DNA of 63,545 bases from a virus: positions 1 through 63,545 of the IMG/VR virus record IMGVR_UViG_3300008450_000035; one strand, written 5' to 3'. The position numbers and the translations under genes were made by a program. The first letter of the stretch is position 1. Each line of letters starts with the position of its first letter. Under the pieces are notes generated by a model. The model made no database searches and was not told the DNA's origin. It saw only the letters and a list, made by a program, of their open reading frames with translations. Shown one piece after another: positions 1 to 7,853 of the stretch.

Positions 1-42
1 AACTAATCACACTTGAATATAACCAAGAAAAAATATACATTT

Positions 43-192
43 ATGAATGAACAAGAAATAATCAAAACACAACAGGAGTTAATTGATTTGTTATACTCAC
101 AAGTTGTGGACTTATCAATGATGTCCAAGGTTGAATTGGGTGATGATGTAATTGAGGAAATTAACCGATTAAAAGGATTGTTGAATGGATGA
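43..192 (+). CDS. Small hypothetical protein (49 aa)
   Basis: Intact short ORF from ATG to TGA, mostly helical and acidic (MNEQEIIKTQQELIDLL). Its last codons overlap the start of the next small ORF. No recognised family. It belongs to the tight cluster leading into thymidylate synthase, which is the main reason to believe it is real. Confidence 0.5.
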   Translation: MNEQEIIKTQQELIDLLYSQVVDLSMMSKVELGDDVIEEINRLKGLLNG

Positions 193-349
193 TAAAAAAC
201 TATCAAAGGAAGAGATTGAAGATATTGAATACCTCCAAAAAAATATAATTAAATCGTTAACACTCCCAATACATTTACACGGACTGAAGGAAGATGATGT
301 TGTGGGTGTGAAATCATTGGAAATAACAAAACAAAATAAAGATGAATAA
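185..349 (+). CDS. Small hypothetical protein (54 aa)
   Basis: Short ORF starting inside the end of the previous gene and stopping 8 nt inside the thyA start (GATGAATAA), the overlap pattern of translational coupling. The product begins MDDKKLSKEEIEDIEYLQ and looks like a charged helical protein. No family recognised. Confidence 0.5.
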   Translation: MDDKKLSKEEIEDIEYLQKNIIKSLTLPIHLHGLKEDDVVGVKSLEITKQNKDE

Positions 350-1175
350 AGCCGACAAATATTATATTCAAAATCTACAAAAGATTATATCAGAAGGATC
401 TTGGGATGAAAATCCAAGACCCAAATATTCTGATGGAACACCATCACACTCAAAGTTTATAACACAAGTGTTTGAAGAGTATGATATTTTAAAAGGTGAG
501 TTTCCAATTACAACATTAAGGAATACTGCAATCAAAACAGGAATTAAAGAAATACTTTGGATATACCAAAAACAAACTTCATCACTTGAGGTTGCTCGTG
601 AATTGGGAATTAACTGGTGGGAAGAATGGAATATTGGTGATAATAGTATTGGGCAAAGATATGGTGCAACAATCAAAAGATACAATTTAATGAATAAATT
701 ACTTGATGGGTTAGTTAATGACCCATTTGGTAGGAGACACATTATTAGTATGTATCAGTATGTTGATTTAAAAGAAACAAATGGTTTATTTCCTTGTGCA
801 TATGAAATCCTTTGTTCCGTTAGAAAGGTAGGTGAAGATAAAGTGTTGGATATGACATTAATCCAAAGATCAAACGACTACTTGGTTGCAGGATATATCA
901 ACAAGATACAATATTTAGCATTACAAATGATGATTGCAGGACATTGTGGTTATAAGATTGGTAAGTTTTGTCATCTCGTTCAAAATCTTCATATATATGA
1001 TAGACATTTTGATGGTGTTTATGAATTATTAAATAGAACACCATTGGAAACAGATTTACCATACATTGAGTTAACGGAAAATAAAAACTTCTATGATTAT
1101 ACTATTGACGACTTCAAAGTCCGTAATGTAGATAAAATAACAAAGTTAAGTTCAGAATTGGAACTTGCAATATAA
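342..1175 (+). CDS. thyA: Thymidylate synthase (ThyA-type)
   Basis: Converts dUMP to dTMP with methylene-tetrahydrofolate, supplying thymidine for phage DNA. The 277-residue length is normal for the family. Visible family features are the catalytic Cys152 in FPCAYEIL, the QRSND phosphate-binding segment near 175, an Asn at 187 in the position that favours dUMP over dCMP, and a HIYDRH segment near 217. The usual His after the catalytic Cys is Ala here (PCA instead of PCH), and the substrate-contacting D before HIY is N. It overlaps the preceding micro-gene and starts a nucleotide/accessory cluster. Family is secure; full activity is inferred. Confidence 0.92.
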   Translation: MNKADKYYIQNLQKIISEGSWDENPRPKYSDGTPSHSKFITQVFEEYDILKGEFPITTLRNTAIKTGIKEILWIYQKQTSSLEVARELGINWWEEWNIGDNSIGQRYGATIKRYNLMNKLLDGLVNDPFGRRHIISMYQYVDLKETNGLFPCAYEILCSVRKVGEDKVLDMTLIQRSNDYLVAGYINKIQYLALQMMIAGHCGYKIGKFCHLVQNLHIYDRHFDGVYELLNRTPLETDLPYIELTENKNFYDYTIDDFKVRNVDKITKLSSELELAI

Positions 1176-1187
1176 AATTAAAAAACT

Positions 1188-1436
1188 ATGGAAAGAGACA
1201 CATCGTGGGATGATCCACAACTATCAGATGGTGATATGCCAATCAGACAACAGAACGCACTTAAAAACACATTTCCTGATATGGAAATCCAAAAAGAAAT
1301 TAAACCACAATCACAACTTGAGGAACTTGATGACTATTTGAGAATGTTGGCAGATATGGATAAGATTGGAATTAGAAGAAAGATTGTATTATTGGAAGGA
1401 TATATTAATAAGATTAAAAACCAAATAAAGGATTAA
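1188..1436 (+). CDS. Hypothetical protein (82 aa)
   Basis: Short protein with a polar N-terminus and a helical C-terminus (residues about 45-80, rich in I, L, K, E). It lies 12 nt after thyA and 1 nt before the next gene, so probably in one operon. No family recognised. Confidence 0.65.
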   Translation: MERDTSWDDPQLSDGDMPIRQQNALKNTFPDMEIQKEIKPQSQLEELDDYLRMLADMDKIGIRRKIVLLEGYINKIKNQIKD

Positions 1437-1437
1437 A

Positions 1438-1818
1438 ATGTCCAATAAAAAACCTGATAATGTTTCTGACAATCCTGGCATATTACCTTATGGTAGTAAT
1501 GTCGGGGCACCAGCAATTATTCAAGATAACATTGATGAGTGGAAATTGATTAAAGTAAATAAGGTTAATAAACAATTTGAAAGTAAGTTTTTGGAGATTA
1601 AAAAAGAATATGAAAAACTTATTGAAGAATATGAATGGAACGAACTTGTTTATAAATCAAAATTCAATTTTGAACCTGTGATAGGTGAGACATATCATCT
1701 TTATTATAACAAGATGGGAAATACATTCTTATCTATTATTGAACCAAACCAATGGAATTATGATCTAATTGGTTCATTCATATATAACCACGATAATAAA
1801 TGGATAAAAAAGGGTTGA
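1438..1818 (+). CDS. DUF2452-like protein
   Basis: The product has the pattern I associate with DUF2452: an N-terminal GSNVGAPAI segment, a helical KEYEKLIEEYEWNELVY stretch and a C-terminal FEPVIGETYHLY strand-rich part. Function is unknown. It follows the 82-aa gene by one base and probably ends the thyA transcription unit. The family call is from memory of the motif. Confidence 0.65.
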   Translation: MSNKKPDNVSDNPGILPYGSNVGAPAIIQDNIDEWKLIKVNKVNKQFESKFLEIKKEYEKLIEEYEWNELVYKSKFNFEPVIGETYHLYYNKMGNTFLSIIEPNQWNYDLIGSFIYNHDNKWIKKG

Positions 1819-1867
1819 AGTTTTAATTTTCAATATTAATATATATTAAGAAAAACAAATTAAGGAT

Positions 1868-2260
1868 ATGAAGAAAGTAAGTTTTGATTTTGATGGAACC
1901 ATTTCCCGTCACTTTGGCGGACAACCAAATCCATTTGAGGATGATGTTAGAAATATGGTTAAACGATTAATAAATGATGGGCATGATGTTCACATTATAA
2001 CAAGACGATATGGAAATCCAATGATGACAGAAAATCGTGTTGTTTATGATGTTGCGGAAATGTTGGGAATAAATCCTGAGAATATTCATTTTACCAATAG
2101 AGAATGGAAGTTTAATAAAATTAATGAATTGGGTATTGAATATCACATTGATGATGATATGACAGATATTGATTATATTAAAAATAATTGTGGTAATACA
2201 AAAGGATTTTTATTGAATAACAATGGACCTGAAGGGTTTTATAAATTGATTAACCAATGA
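1868..2260 (+). CDS. HAD-superfamily phosphatase-like protein
   Basis: Begins with the HAD motif I signature FDFDGTI (Asp7 nucleophile, Asp9 acid/base). ITRR near residue 45 fits motif II and the acidic HIDDDMTDID near 95-103 fits motif IV. At 130 aa it is a compact HAD without a large cap domain. Small phage HAD proteins are often nucleotide or polynucleotide phosphatases, but the substrate cannot be read here. It overlaps the next gene by 4 nt (ATGA). Confidence 0.8.
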   Translation: MKKVSFDFDGTISRHFGGQPNPFEDDVRNMVKRLINDGHDVHIITRRYGNPMMTENRVVYDVAEMLGINPENIHFTNREWKFNKINELGIEYHIDDDMTDIDYIKNNCGNTKGFLLNNNGPEGFYKLINQ

Positions 2261-2493
2261 TAATACATATTTTACCTGAAGAATTTGAGGAAGGATTAAA
2301 GGATCCTTGGAAAGCTGGTTTAATTAAAAATCCTTCTATTGATTATGCAACCAACTGTGTTCACGGATGGTTTGAGGATCAAGATGTGATAGTGTTTAGA
2401 TTCAAACCATATGGATTTATAAATGACAATAGATACAATTCATACGAAATCTCATATGGAATGGCAGGAATAACAATTAATATTACTGTATAA
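2257..2493 (+). CDS. Hypothetical protein (78 aa)
   Basis: Overlaps the HAD gene (ATGA) and the next gene by one base, so it is part of the same operon. The product has an N-terminal helix and a C-terminal part rich in aromatic and Gly residues, likely beta. No family recognised. Confidence 0.6.
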   Translation: MIIHILPEEFEEGLKDPWKAGLIKNPSIDYATNCVHGWFEDQDVIVFRFKPYGFINDNRYNSYEISYGMAGITINITV

Positions 2494-2726
2494 TGAAAAC
2501 AAGAATCCATGTTAATCAACATTATATTCGATCCAATAAGACAAAGGATACCAAACTTCCTGTTATAACAATCAAACAAGGAAGAAAGAACACCTATTGT
2601 AATGAGGTTGAGATACTTGGACCAAGTAGAATTGTTTATTGTGGAAGTGGGGATAAAAAACCAATATTAAGTTGTGGTGCAAGGGTTGTGATAGAAACTG
2701 AAAGTGAAATTAAAATTATAAGTTAA
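2493..2726 (+). CDS. Small conserved phage-type protein (77 aa)
   Basis: Sequence of the form MKTRIHVNQH...NTYCNEVEILG...LSCGARVVIETE, a pattern I have seen in short phage proteins of unknown role. Beta-rich, with no catalytic motif visible. One-base overlap upstream and 1 nt gap downstream place it in the same operon. Confidence 0.65.
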   Translation: MKTRIHVNQHYIRSNKTKDTKLPVITIKQGRKNTYCNEVEILGPSRIVYCGSGDKKPILSCGARVVIETESEIKIIS

Positions 2727-2727
2727 T

Positions 2728-3483
2728 ATGAAAAGAATAGAAAAAATATTATTTAAAATAATTGATAAGGAAATTACTAATGTTGACACATACTATAATT
2801 CTGGTTCACTTTGGTTAATTTTTACTGATGAGAAAAAGTGGGTTGTTGAATTTACTGACAGTGGTGTATTATGGTTTAATTATTCTTTTTTTAATGATAT
2901 TTTTTCTTGGATTGGATTAACTGATAAAAAAGAAGAATACATTAAAAAATGGTTTGAAGAAAGATTTTTATTTAAACCAAAGGTTGAAGATACCATCCAA
3001 AATGGGGTGAAGAACACCAAAATGATAGGAATTTGGAATCAAACTCGTGTTGAAGATACCATTCAAAATGGGGTGAAACACACCAGTTGTCTAGAGCTGC
3101 GTACCCTAAAAATAGTTGAAGATACCATTCAAAATGGGGTGAAGGACACCCTTCCTTGGTCAAACAATCCGTTGCAAGCAGTTGAATATACCATTCAAAA
3201 TGGGGTGAAACACACCTTTAAAGGTAACCTCCGTTTTAACGATAAAGTTGAGGACACCATTCAAAATGGGGTGAAGGAAATATATAGCACACTACGACGA
3301 ACTATTCTTGGGGTTGATGATATCCTTAAAAATGGGATTAAGGAAACCAAAAGTATGGGTGGAAAAAGAAATGGTAGAGTTGATAATACCATTGAAAATG
3401 GGGTAAAACATTGTGAAGATGGTGATTGGTTAGATGGAGACGAAAGAATTGATAAAATTGTTGAAAATGGTTTGAAAGTATAA
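2728..3483 (+). CDS. Protein with C-terminal 22-aa repeat array
   Basis: 251 aa. Residues 1-85 form an alpha/beta domain rich in aromatics (NVDTYYNSGSLW). From residue 86 the protein is made of eight 22-residue units: a conserved half (V-E/D-x-T-I-x-N-G-V-K) and a variable half of about ten residues. At DNA level this is 36 bp conserved plus 30 bp variable, exactly in register. The last units are degenerate but keep amino-acid similarity (VDDILKNGIK, VDNTIENGVK, IDKIVENGLK), which favours a real coding role. No function known. Confidence 0.7.
   Translation: MKRIEKILFKIIDKEITNVDTYYNSGSLWLIFTDEKKWVVEFTDSGVLWFNYSFFNDIFSWIGLTDKKEEYIKKWFEERFLFKPKVEDTIQNGVKNTKMIGIWNQTRVEDTIQNGVKHTSCLELRTLKIVEDTIQNGVKDTLPWSNNPLQAVEYTIQNGVKHTFKGNLRFNDKVEDTIQNGVKEIYSTLRRTILGVDDILKNGIKETKSMGGKRNGRVDNTIENGVKHCEDGDWLDGDERIDKIVENGLKV
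2983..3480 (+). repeat. 36-bp direct repeats with 30-bp variable spacers, in frame
   Basis: Repeat starts are at 2983, 3049, 3115, 3181, 3247, 3313 and 3379, exactly 66 bp apart, plus a degenerate eighth at 3448. The conserved half begins GTTGAAGATACC and contains a small hairpin, CCATT-CAA-AATGG. The seven spacers share no sequence. Geometry and one-sided decay resemble a CRISPR array. The in-frame coding, synonymous repeat differences (atc/att, aag/aaa, gaa/gag) and lack of cas genes argue for protein repeats. Confidence 0.85.
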
Positions 3484-3492
3484 AAAATGTTG

Positions 3493-3500
3493 TATATTTG
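3493..3500 (+). promoter_or_regulatory. Host-type promoter -7 box (TATATTTG)
   Basis: Matches the Bacteroidota TAnnTTTG element. It lies just 5 bp before the ATG at 3505, so transcripts would be nearly leaderless. Confidence 0.5.
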
Positions 3501-3504
3501 TCAT

Positions 3505-3792
3505 ATGAATTTATGGGAAAAAGCACATTCTGAAATATACAACTCTAAAGAAGGAGATTCTTGGGGTGACATTAAAGTAGTTAAACGAACTCCAAAAAAA
3601 ATATATTTGGAATCAGGTTTAATTATAACAATAAAAGATAGTAAATACGGGTTTCAGTATCTGACATCCAAAAGTATAAAAAGGGGAACAAGAAGTTACC
3701 CATTGGTTGATCAAATATTGAGAGACATTGAAGGTTATTTAATTTACAAAATACACTCAAAAAATGAAATACAAATTAACAATAATATCTGA
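3505..3792 (+). CDS. Hypothetical protein (95 aa)
   Basis: I chose the ATG at 3505 because a TATATTTG promoter element lies immediately upstream and would cut off the more 5' in-frame start at 3487. The product begins MNLWEKAHSEIYNSKEGDSW and looks like a small alpha/beta protein. Its end overlaps the phosphoesterase start by 29 nt. No family recognised. Confidence 0.6.
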   Translation: MNLWEKAHSEIYNSKEGDSWGDIKVVKRTPKKIYLESGLIITIKDSKYGFQYLTSKSIKRGTRSYPLVDQILRDIEGYLIYKIHSKNEIQINNNI

Positions 3793-4462
3793 CACACATA
3801 ATAAACACAAAGTGTTAAATGGGGATTTACCAGGTGGTGATATTCTACTTCATGGTGGTGACATATCCTCAATGGGATATGAACACGAGATTGAGGGGTT
3901 TGCCAAGTGGTACGACAAACTTGATAACTACGATCATAAAGCGTTCATTGCAGGAAATCACGATTGGGGATTCCAAAATAATGTAGAAAAGATTAAAGGT
4001 ATTTTGACAGGATATAAATCAATTGATTATATTCAAGACGAGATGATTACCATCCAAGATGGTGATAAACCTGAGATTAAAATTTGGGGTAGTCCTTGGC
4101 AACCTGAGTTTTATGATTGGGCTTTTAATTTACCAAAAAATGGTGAAGAGTTGAAATCAAAATGGGACATGATCCCTGAAGGTATTGATATCTTAATTAC
4201 ACACGGACCTGCTTGGGGTATGTTGGATGATGTTGAAGGTAGAAGAGGACAACATTTGGGTTGTGAATTACTTGCGGAAAGAATCAAACAAATCAAACCA
4301 AAGATTCATATCTGTGGACATATCCATAGTGGGTACGGACACTATTATGATGGACACACACATTACTTCAATGCGTCAGTATTGAATGAACAATACTTAT
4401 ATACACATACTCCTTGGAATATTGAGTGGAATCCAATAACAAATGAAATTAATTTTTTATGA
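3764..4462 (+). CDS. Calcineurin-like metallophosphoesterase
   Basis: 232 aa with the full set of metallophosphoesterase metal-binding motifs: SDTH (Asp10, His12), GGDIS near 33, GNHDWG near 65, THGPAWG near 146 and GHIHSGYGH near 183. Overall it resembles the small single-domain MPPED-type group. Expected to be a two-metal hydrolase of phosphoesters; the substrate is unknown. It overlaps the upstream and downstream genes, consistent with one operon. Confidence 0.88.
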   Translation: MKYKLTIISDTHNKHKVLNGDLPGGDILLHGGDISSMGYEHEIEGFAKWYDKLDNYDHKAFIAGNHDWGFQNNVEKIKGILTGYKSIDYIQDEMITIQDGDKPEIKIWGSPWQPEFYDWAFNLPKNGEELKSKWDMIPEGIDILITHGPAWGMLDDVEGRRGQHLGCELLAERIKQIKPKIHICGHIHSGYGHYYDGHTHYFNASVLNEQYLYTHTPWNIEWNPITNEINFL

Positions 4463-4914
4463 TGGAATTAGAAGTTAGAACATTAAATATGACTCAATTG
4501 AAATTAATTAGATTTGATTTTGATATGTCACAAAGAGAATTGATAGAAGAATTATTTGGTTCTATGACAAGAGAAGAACAAGTATGGGCTCAAAAAATGA
4601 GTTTAACCATTCCAAATATTAGTTCTGAGGAATTTGATAAGGATGTTTGGGACATTGTATTGGTGGATAATTATTTACTTGATTGTATAGAATATATACT
4701 AAATAAGTACAATACAAGATATACCGTGGCTGACATTAGTGAAAATTATTATCATCGCGATATCTTAATTGAAGAGTTGTTATCTACCAGCATTGATTCA
4801 TATCTTGATGAATACCTAACAATAGACATGGTTCTTGATAGGATTAATGAAATTGGGATTAATGGGATTAATAAATTTGAAAAATCTTTTTTAGAAAGAT
4901 ACAATTCAATTTGA
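4459..4914 (+). CDS. Hypothetical protein (151 aa)
   Basis: ATGA overlap with the phosphoesterase. Acidic, largely helical, no catalytic motif seen. The C-terminal segment (MVLDRINEIGINGINKFEKSFLERY) resembles short helical tails in other phage proteins. No family recognised. Confidence 0.6.
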   Translation: MMELEVRTLNMTQLKLIRFDFDMSQRELIEELFGSMTREEQVWAQKMSLTIPNISSEEFDKDVWDIVLVDNYLLDCIEYILNKYNTRYTVADISENYYHRDILIEELLSTSIDSYLDEYLTIDMVLDRINEIGINGINKFEKSFLERYNSI

Positions 4915-4933
4915 TTATTCAAAAGTAAATTTA

Positions 4934-4941
4934 TATATTTG
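4934..4941 (+). promoter_or_regulatory. Host-type promoter -7 box (TATATTTG)
   Basis: TAnnTTTG element 33 bp before the ATG at 4975, in an intergenic gap after the previous stop. Confidence 0.55.
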
Positions 4942-4974
4942 TATTATTGTTAAACTAAAAATAAAAGAAAAAAA

Positions 4975-5226
4975 ATGGCAACAAAATCAGGATTAAAAGG
5001 AAGGTACATTTGTAAAGTTGGACACTTGGATGTTTACGCTAAAGACACAATGAAACCAAAGAAAAACCGTAGACCTGGATCAACAGAAACAGAAGTTGGA
5101 TCGACGGTATACAATGTTTATCATTCTAAGAAAATGGTTGAGAAAGGTATGAAAACCAAAGACGAGGCGATTGTTAAAGCAATTGAGGCTTTGGGTAATA
5201 AGTACCGAGCAATTTATAATTTGTAA
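4975..5226 (+). CDS. Small basic protein (83 aa)
   Basis: Stand-alone gene with its own host-type promoter and a hairpin after the stop. Lys/Arg rich (MATKSGLKGRYICKVGHLDVYAKD), with a C-terminal helix. Monocistronic layout suggests separate, probably early, expression. No family recognised. Confidence 0.65.
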   Translation: MATKSGLKGRYICKVGHLDVYAKDTMKPKKNRRPGSTETEVGSTVYNVYHSKKMVEKGMKTKDEAIVKAIEALGNKYRAIYNL

Positions 5227-5230
5227 AACA

Positions 5231-5258
5231 AAAGTCGGATGAAAGTCCGACTTTGTTG
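5231..5258 (+). terminator. Intrinsic terminator-like hairpin
   Basis: Perfect 9-bp stem AAAGTCGGA/TCCGACTTT with a 6-nt loop directly after the stop at 5226. The following T run is short. An ATATTTAT-type box follows within a few bases. Confidence 0.65.
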
Positions 5259-5265
5259 TATTTAT
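5259..5265 (+). promoter_or_regulatory. Putative late promoter box (TATTTAT)
   Basis: TATTTAT 4 bp before the GTG start at 5270 and right after the terminator hairpin. Confidence 0.5.
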
Positions 5266-5269
5266 AAGT

Positions 5270-5689
5270 GTGAGAAATATTATTAGACAGATATTAAAAG
5301 AAGAAACCAAAATAGCTGACAGAATTAAAAAAATGATTCAGAGGTTATTTCCTGATACATTAGTTTATACTGATTTTTTTTACGATAATTATGATGACGA
5401 GGATGTTGAGTATAATATAAGAATAACTTATAGATTGTCAGAAAAAACAAGAATTAGTGAGGATGAATATGGTGGTGTTAAACCATATGAAGGAGTTATA
5501 GTTTTTGATATTCTAAAAATTGAGTCAACAACATATGATAGTCGTGATGAATATAAAACTTTCTATTATGACGATGACTTACCTGAAGTGGTTTGGGATG
5601 TGTTCCAAGAATCCTTATATGAAAAGATTGAACCAATTACACCATTCTTATATTCCTATATAAGTTTTGATATTAATACAAGAACATAG
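5270..5689 (+). CDS. Leader-tagged protein, class A (139 aa)
   Basis: Starts with GTG. The leader MRNIIRQILKEET belongs to the recurring class A and ends in L-K-E, matching the T4 gp21-type (I/L)-x-E cleavage rule. The rest is acidic and beta-rich with no recognised domain. Its end overlaps the convergent gene by 17 nt. Inferred to be an internal virion protein. Confidence 0.65.
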   Translation: MRNIIRQILKEETKIADRIKKMIQRLFPDTLVYTDFFYDNYDDEDVEYNIRITYRLSEKTRISEDEYGGVKPYEGVIVFDILKIESTTYDSRDEYKTFYYDDDLPEVVWDVFQESLYEKIEPITPFLYSYISFDINTRT

Positions 5690-6683
5690 ATTGAAATGTG
5701 TTAAACGACATTGGTTGTTTAACATTTGGATTATATTTAAATGATACATTCATATCAACAACAGGTCTTCTACCTAATGGAATTGAAAGTCCCCTACTAA
5801 CCTGATACTCCAAAGATTCTTTAATATCGTCCTCACCAACATTTGGCATTTCACCTTTAAAGAATTCACCATCACCTTTAACAACTTTTCTTTCTTCCAT
5901 CTTTTGAACATTTGTTACTAGTACATCAACAATCGCTCTATTCTCAATAACATCAAATGATGTAATCTTAAATGTGACTTTTATTTTACTGTCACCCCAT
6001 CCTGAAGTTATAAATAAGTTTTTGTTTTCAACCTCTGAACTTGTTAATGATGATTTAAAATGCTCTTCTTTCTTTGATATTAATTCATCTAAAGTAATTC
6101 TACCCTCAATAATTTTATTCATTTCTTCTCTTGATACTGAAATCATTTCCTCACCAATTTCTCTATTATATCTGGTAGGACGAGAATGACTCATATGTTT
6201 GGAAGTTGATGAAGAATAATTATAATCTACGGCAAACCATTTACCAAATTTGAATGCGTATATTGGATACCAACCATATGATGAAACAACATAAACCCAT
6301 TCATTATCACGACTATTCTTCCAATTACCCTCCAAGTTAGAACCTTTAAATGGTATTTTGTCGGCAACATAAGTTGAGGATAATGTATTACTTGTTCTTT
6401 TTTGATTTAAGAACCTTTTTGGATCCTTGTAATTAGATTGAGTTACATTCTCATAATCACCATCAGGACGATAGTTTAATGTGTAGATATTATAATATTT
6501 ACGAGCTTCATTCCTTGGAATATTAAATGTGGATAATGAGTTCTCAAAGAAGTCTAACATCTTTTTTTCAGTTCCCAAATCTCTTTTAAATTTATTAACA
6601 AATTTAAAAAGACGAATCTCCATCGGATTGAAGATACTTTTTTCAGTTTCTTCCTTTATAATGTATTTAATTAAATCTTTCAT
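5673..6683 (-). CDS. Leader-tagged protein, class A (336 aa)
   Basis: Minus-strand gene with leader MKDLIKYIIKEET (I-K-E site) and its own ATATTTAT box upstream, so the tag/promoter association holds on both strands. The body is mixed alpha/beta with an aromatic middle (WVYVVSSYGWYPIYAFKFGKW). No family recognised. Probably packaged in the virion. Confidence 0.7.
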   Translation of the reverse strand: MKDLIKYIIKEETEKSIFNPMEIRLFKFVNKFKRDLGTEKKMLDFFENSLSTFNIPRNEARKYYNIYTLNYRPDGDYENVTQSNYKDPKRFLNQKRTSNTLSSTYVADKIPFKGSNLEGNWKNSRDNEWVYVVSSYGWYPIYAFKFGKWFAVDYNYSSSTSKHMSHSRPTRYNREIGEEMISVSREEMNKIIEGRITLDELISKKEEHFKSSLTSSEVENKNLFITSGWGDSKIKVTFKITSFDVIENRAIVDVLVTNVQKMEERKVVKGDGEFFKGEMPNVGEDDIKESLEYQVSRGLSIPLGRRPVVDMNVSFKYNPNVKQPMSFNTFQSMFLY

Positions 6684-6689
6684 CTCTTA

Positions 6690-6697
6690 ATAAATAT
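6690..6697 (-). promoter_or_regulatory. Putative late promoter box, minus strand
   Basis: ATATTTAT on the minus strand, 6 bp before the start at 6683. Confidence 0.55.
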
Positions 6698-6743
6698 ATC
6701 TACAATAATGTTTTGATACATATTATAATTAAATAAAAAGAAA

Positions 6744-7097
6744 ATGGCACATCCAATAATCCACGCAAAAAGCTCGGCAAAACAATTCGGAGGGAATTGG
6801 GAAGAATACATACATCTACACGAATGGATGGATCAAACTAAATCATGGGTAGGACATTCAGATCATAGAATGTTTCTACATCATTCGGAAGGTATTTTTA
6901 TAGGGGAGAAAACCTTTGGGACACACTTCAAAAATAGTGAGGATAAAATAGTATACACCAGATATGTTTTAGAACAACATATAAAAGAAGACTGTAATAA
7001 TTACATTCCGTCTGCAAAAGAATGGGTTACGGCAATGAAAAATCACGACAAACCATTATGGATGATTAAAACGATGAAGTTAGATTTCAACGATTAA
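6744..7097 (+). CDS. DUF6915-like protein (117 aa)
   Basis: Pattern MAHPIIHAKSSAKQFGG...HRMFLHHSEGIF...EQHIKEDCNNYIPSAKEW, His-rich in the middle, resembles a small family I recall as DUF6915. The clustered His and Glu could bind metal, but this is not shown. No leader tag and no clear ATATTTAT box. It lies between two tagged genes. Confidence 0.65.
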   Translation: MAHPIIHAKSSAKQFGGNWEEYIHLHEWMDQTKSWVGHSDHRMFLHHSEGIFIGEKTFGTHFKNSEDKIVYTRYVLEQHIKEDCNNYIPSAKEWVTAMKNHDKPLWMIKTMKLDFND

Positions 7098-7100
7098 TAC

Positions 7101-7107
7101 TATTTAT
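7101..7107 (+). promoter_or_regulatory. Putative late promoter box (TATTTAT)
   Basis: TATTTAT 14 bp before the ATG at 7122. Confidence 0.45.
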
Positions 7108-7121
7108 TAATAAAAATTAAG

Positions 7122-7805
7122 ATGAATAGACAACTTAAATCATTATTTGACTTCCTAAAAAGAATGGGTGCAACCGAAGGAAATATAAACTTTGGAATTT
7201 GGGATGATAATATTGAATATACTGATCAAAATATCACAAATGAAAATGGGAAAAACATCCCAATACCACCACCACTTGATAGATATCTTGAAACTATTGT
7301 TGATGAGCATATGGATGAAATATATAAAGATAAAAGGGAAGAAGATACGGGGTATAGAAGAGTGTATATGACATTTGATTTAGATAATTATAAAATCAAA
7401 ATGGAAATTGAAGCTCAGTTTTATGATAGTGAGACTGACGGAAGTTCGTATGATTTTAAAGATGAAAAACCTAATTGGGGTAAAGTTGTTAACGAAGTAT
7501 TTGATGAATTAGATTACAATGGTGTAATCATTTTAAGTTATGAAGGTGGTGGAGATAGTGGATACATACAATCTGAAATGAGTTTAACTGATAAAGGTGA
7601 AGAGGTTCCTATTGACGATAGATTAGAGGACATTGGATATTTTATGTTAAATGGTTCATTTAGTGGTTGGGAAATTAATGAAGGTTCTCAAGGACATATG
7701 TACTTCAATAGACAAGAGGCTTGGATTGAACATACTTGGAATACCGAAAAAGACAGAGAATGTTATAATGATATTATAATATCTGCGAATGACACTACCG
7801 ACTAA
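7122..7805 (+). CDS. Acidic hypothetical protein (227 aa)
   Basis: Strongly acidic protein with a helical N-terminus (MNRQLKSLFDFLKRMG) and a mixed body with a Gly-rich turn (SYEGGGDSGYIQSE). It lacks the (I/L)-x-E leader but has a late-type box. No family recognised. Confidence 0.6.
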   Translation: MNRQLKSLFDFLKRMGATEGNINFGIWDDNIEYTDQNITNENGKNIPIPPPLDRYLETIVDEHMDEIYKDKREEDTGYRRVYMTFDLDNYKIKMEIEAQFYDSETDGSSYDFKDEKPNWGKVVNEVFDELDYNGVIILSYEGGGDSGYIQSEMSLTDKGEEVPIDDRLEDIGYFMLNGSFSGWEINEGSQGHMYFNRQEAWIEHTWNTEKDRECYNDIIISANDTTD

Positions 7806-7818
7806 TCAAACAATGACA

Positions 7819-7825
7819 TATTTAT
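7819..7825 (+). promoter_or_regulatory. Putative late promoter box (TATTTAT)
   Basis: Part of ATATTTATAATAAA, 28 bp before the ATG at 7854. Confidence 0.5.
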
Positions 7826-7853
7826 AATAAAATAAACAAATAAAATTTTAAAT

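Noticed and set aside
3-206. Minus-strand 67-aa ORF at the left edge
   Set aside because: Overlaps two better plus-strand ORFs that lead into thyA with coupled starts.
2972-3163. Minus-strand ORF with repeated SPHFEWYLQ
   Set aside because: It is the reverse reading of the plus-strand repeat array, with no promoter.
2983-3480. Straight annotation as a CRISPR array
   Set aside because: Geometry fits, but it is in frame inside a longer gene, repeats differ at synonymous sites, degenerate repeats keep amino-acid similarity, and no cas gene or leader is nearby. Reported as a repeat with both readings.
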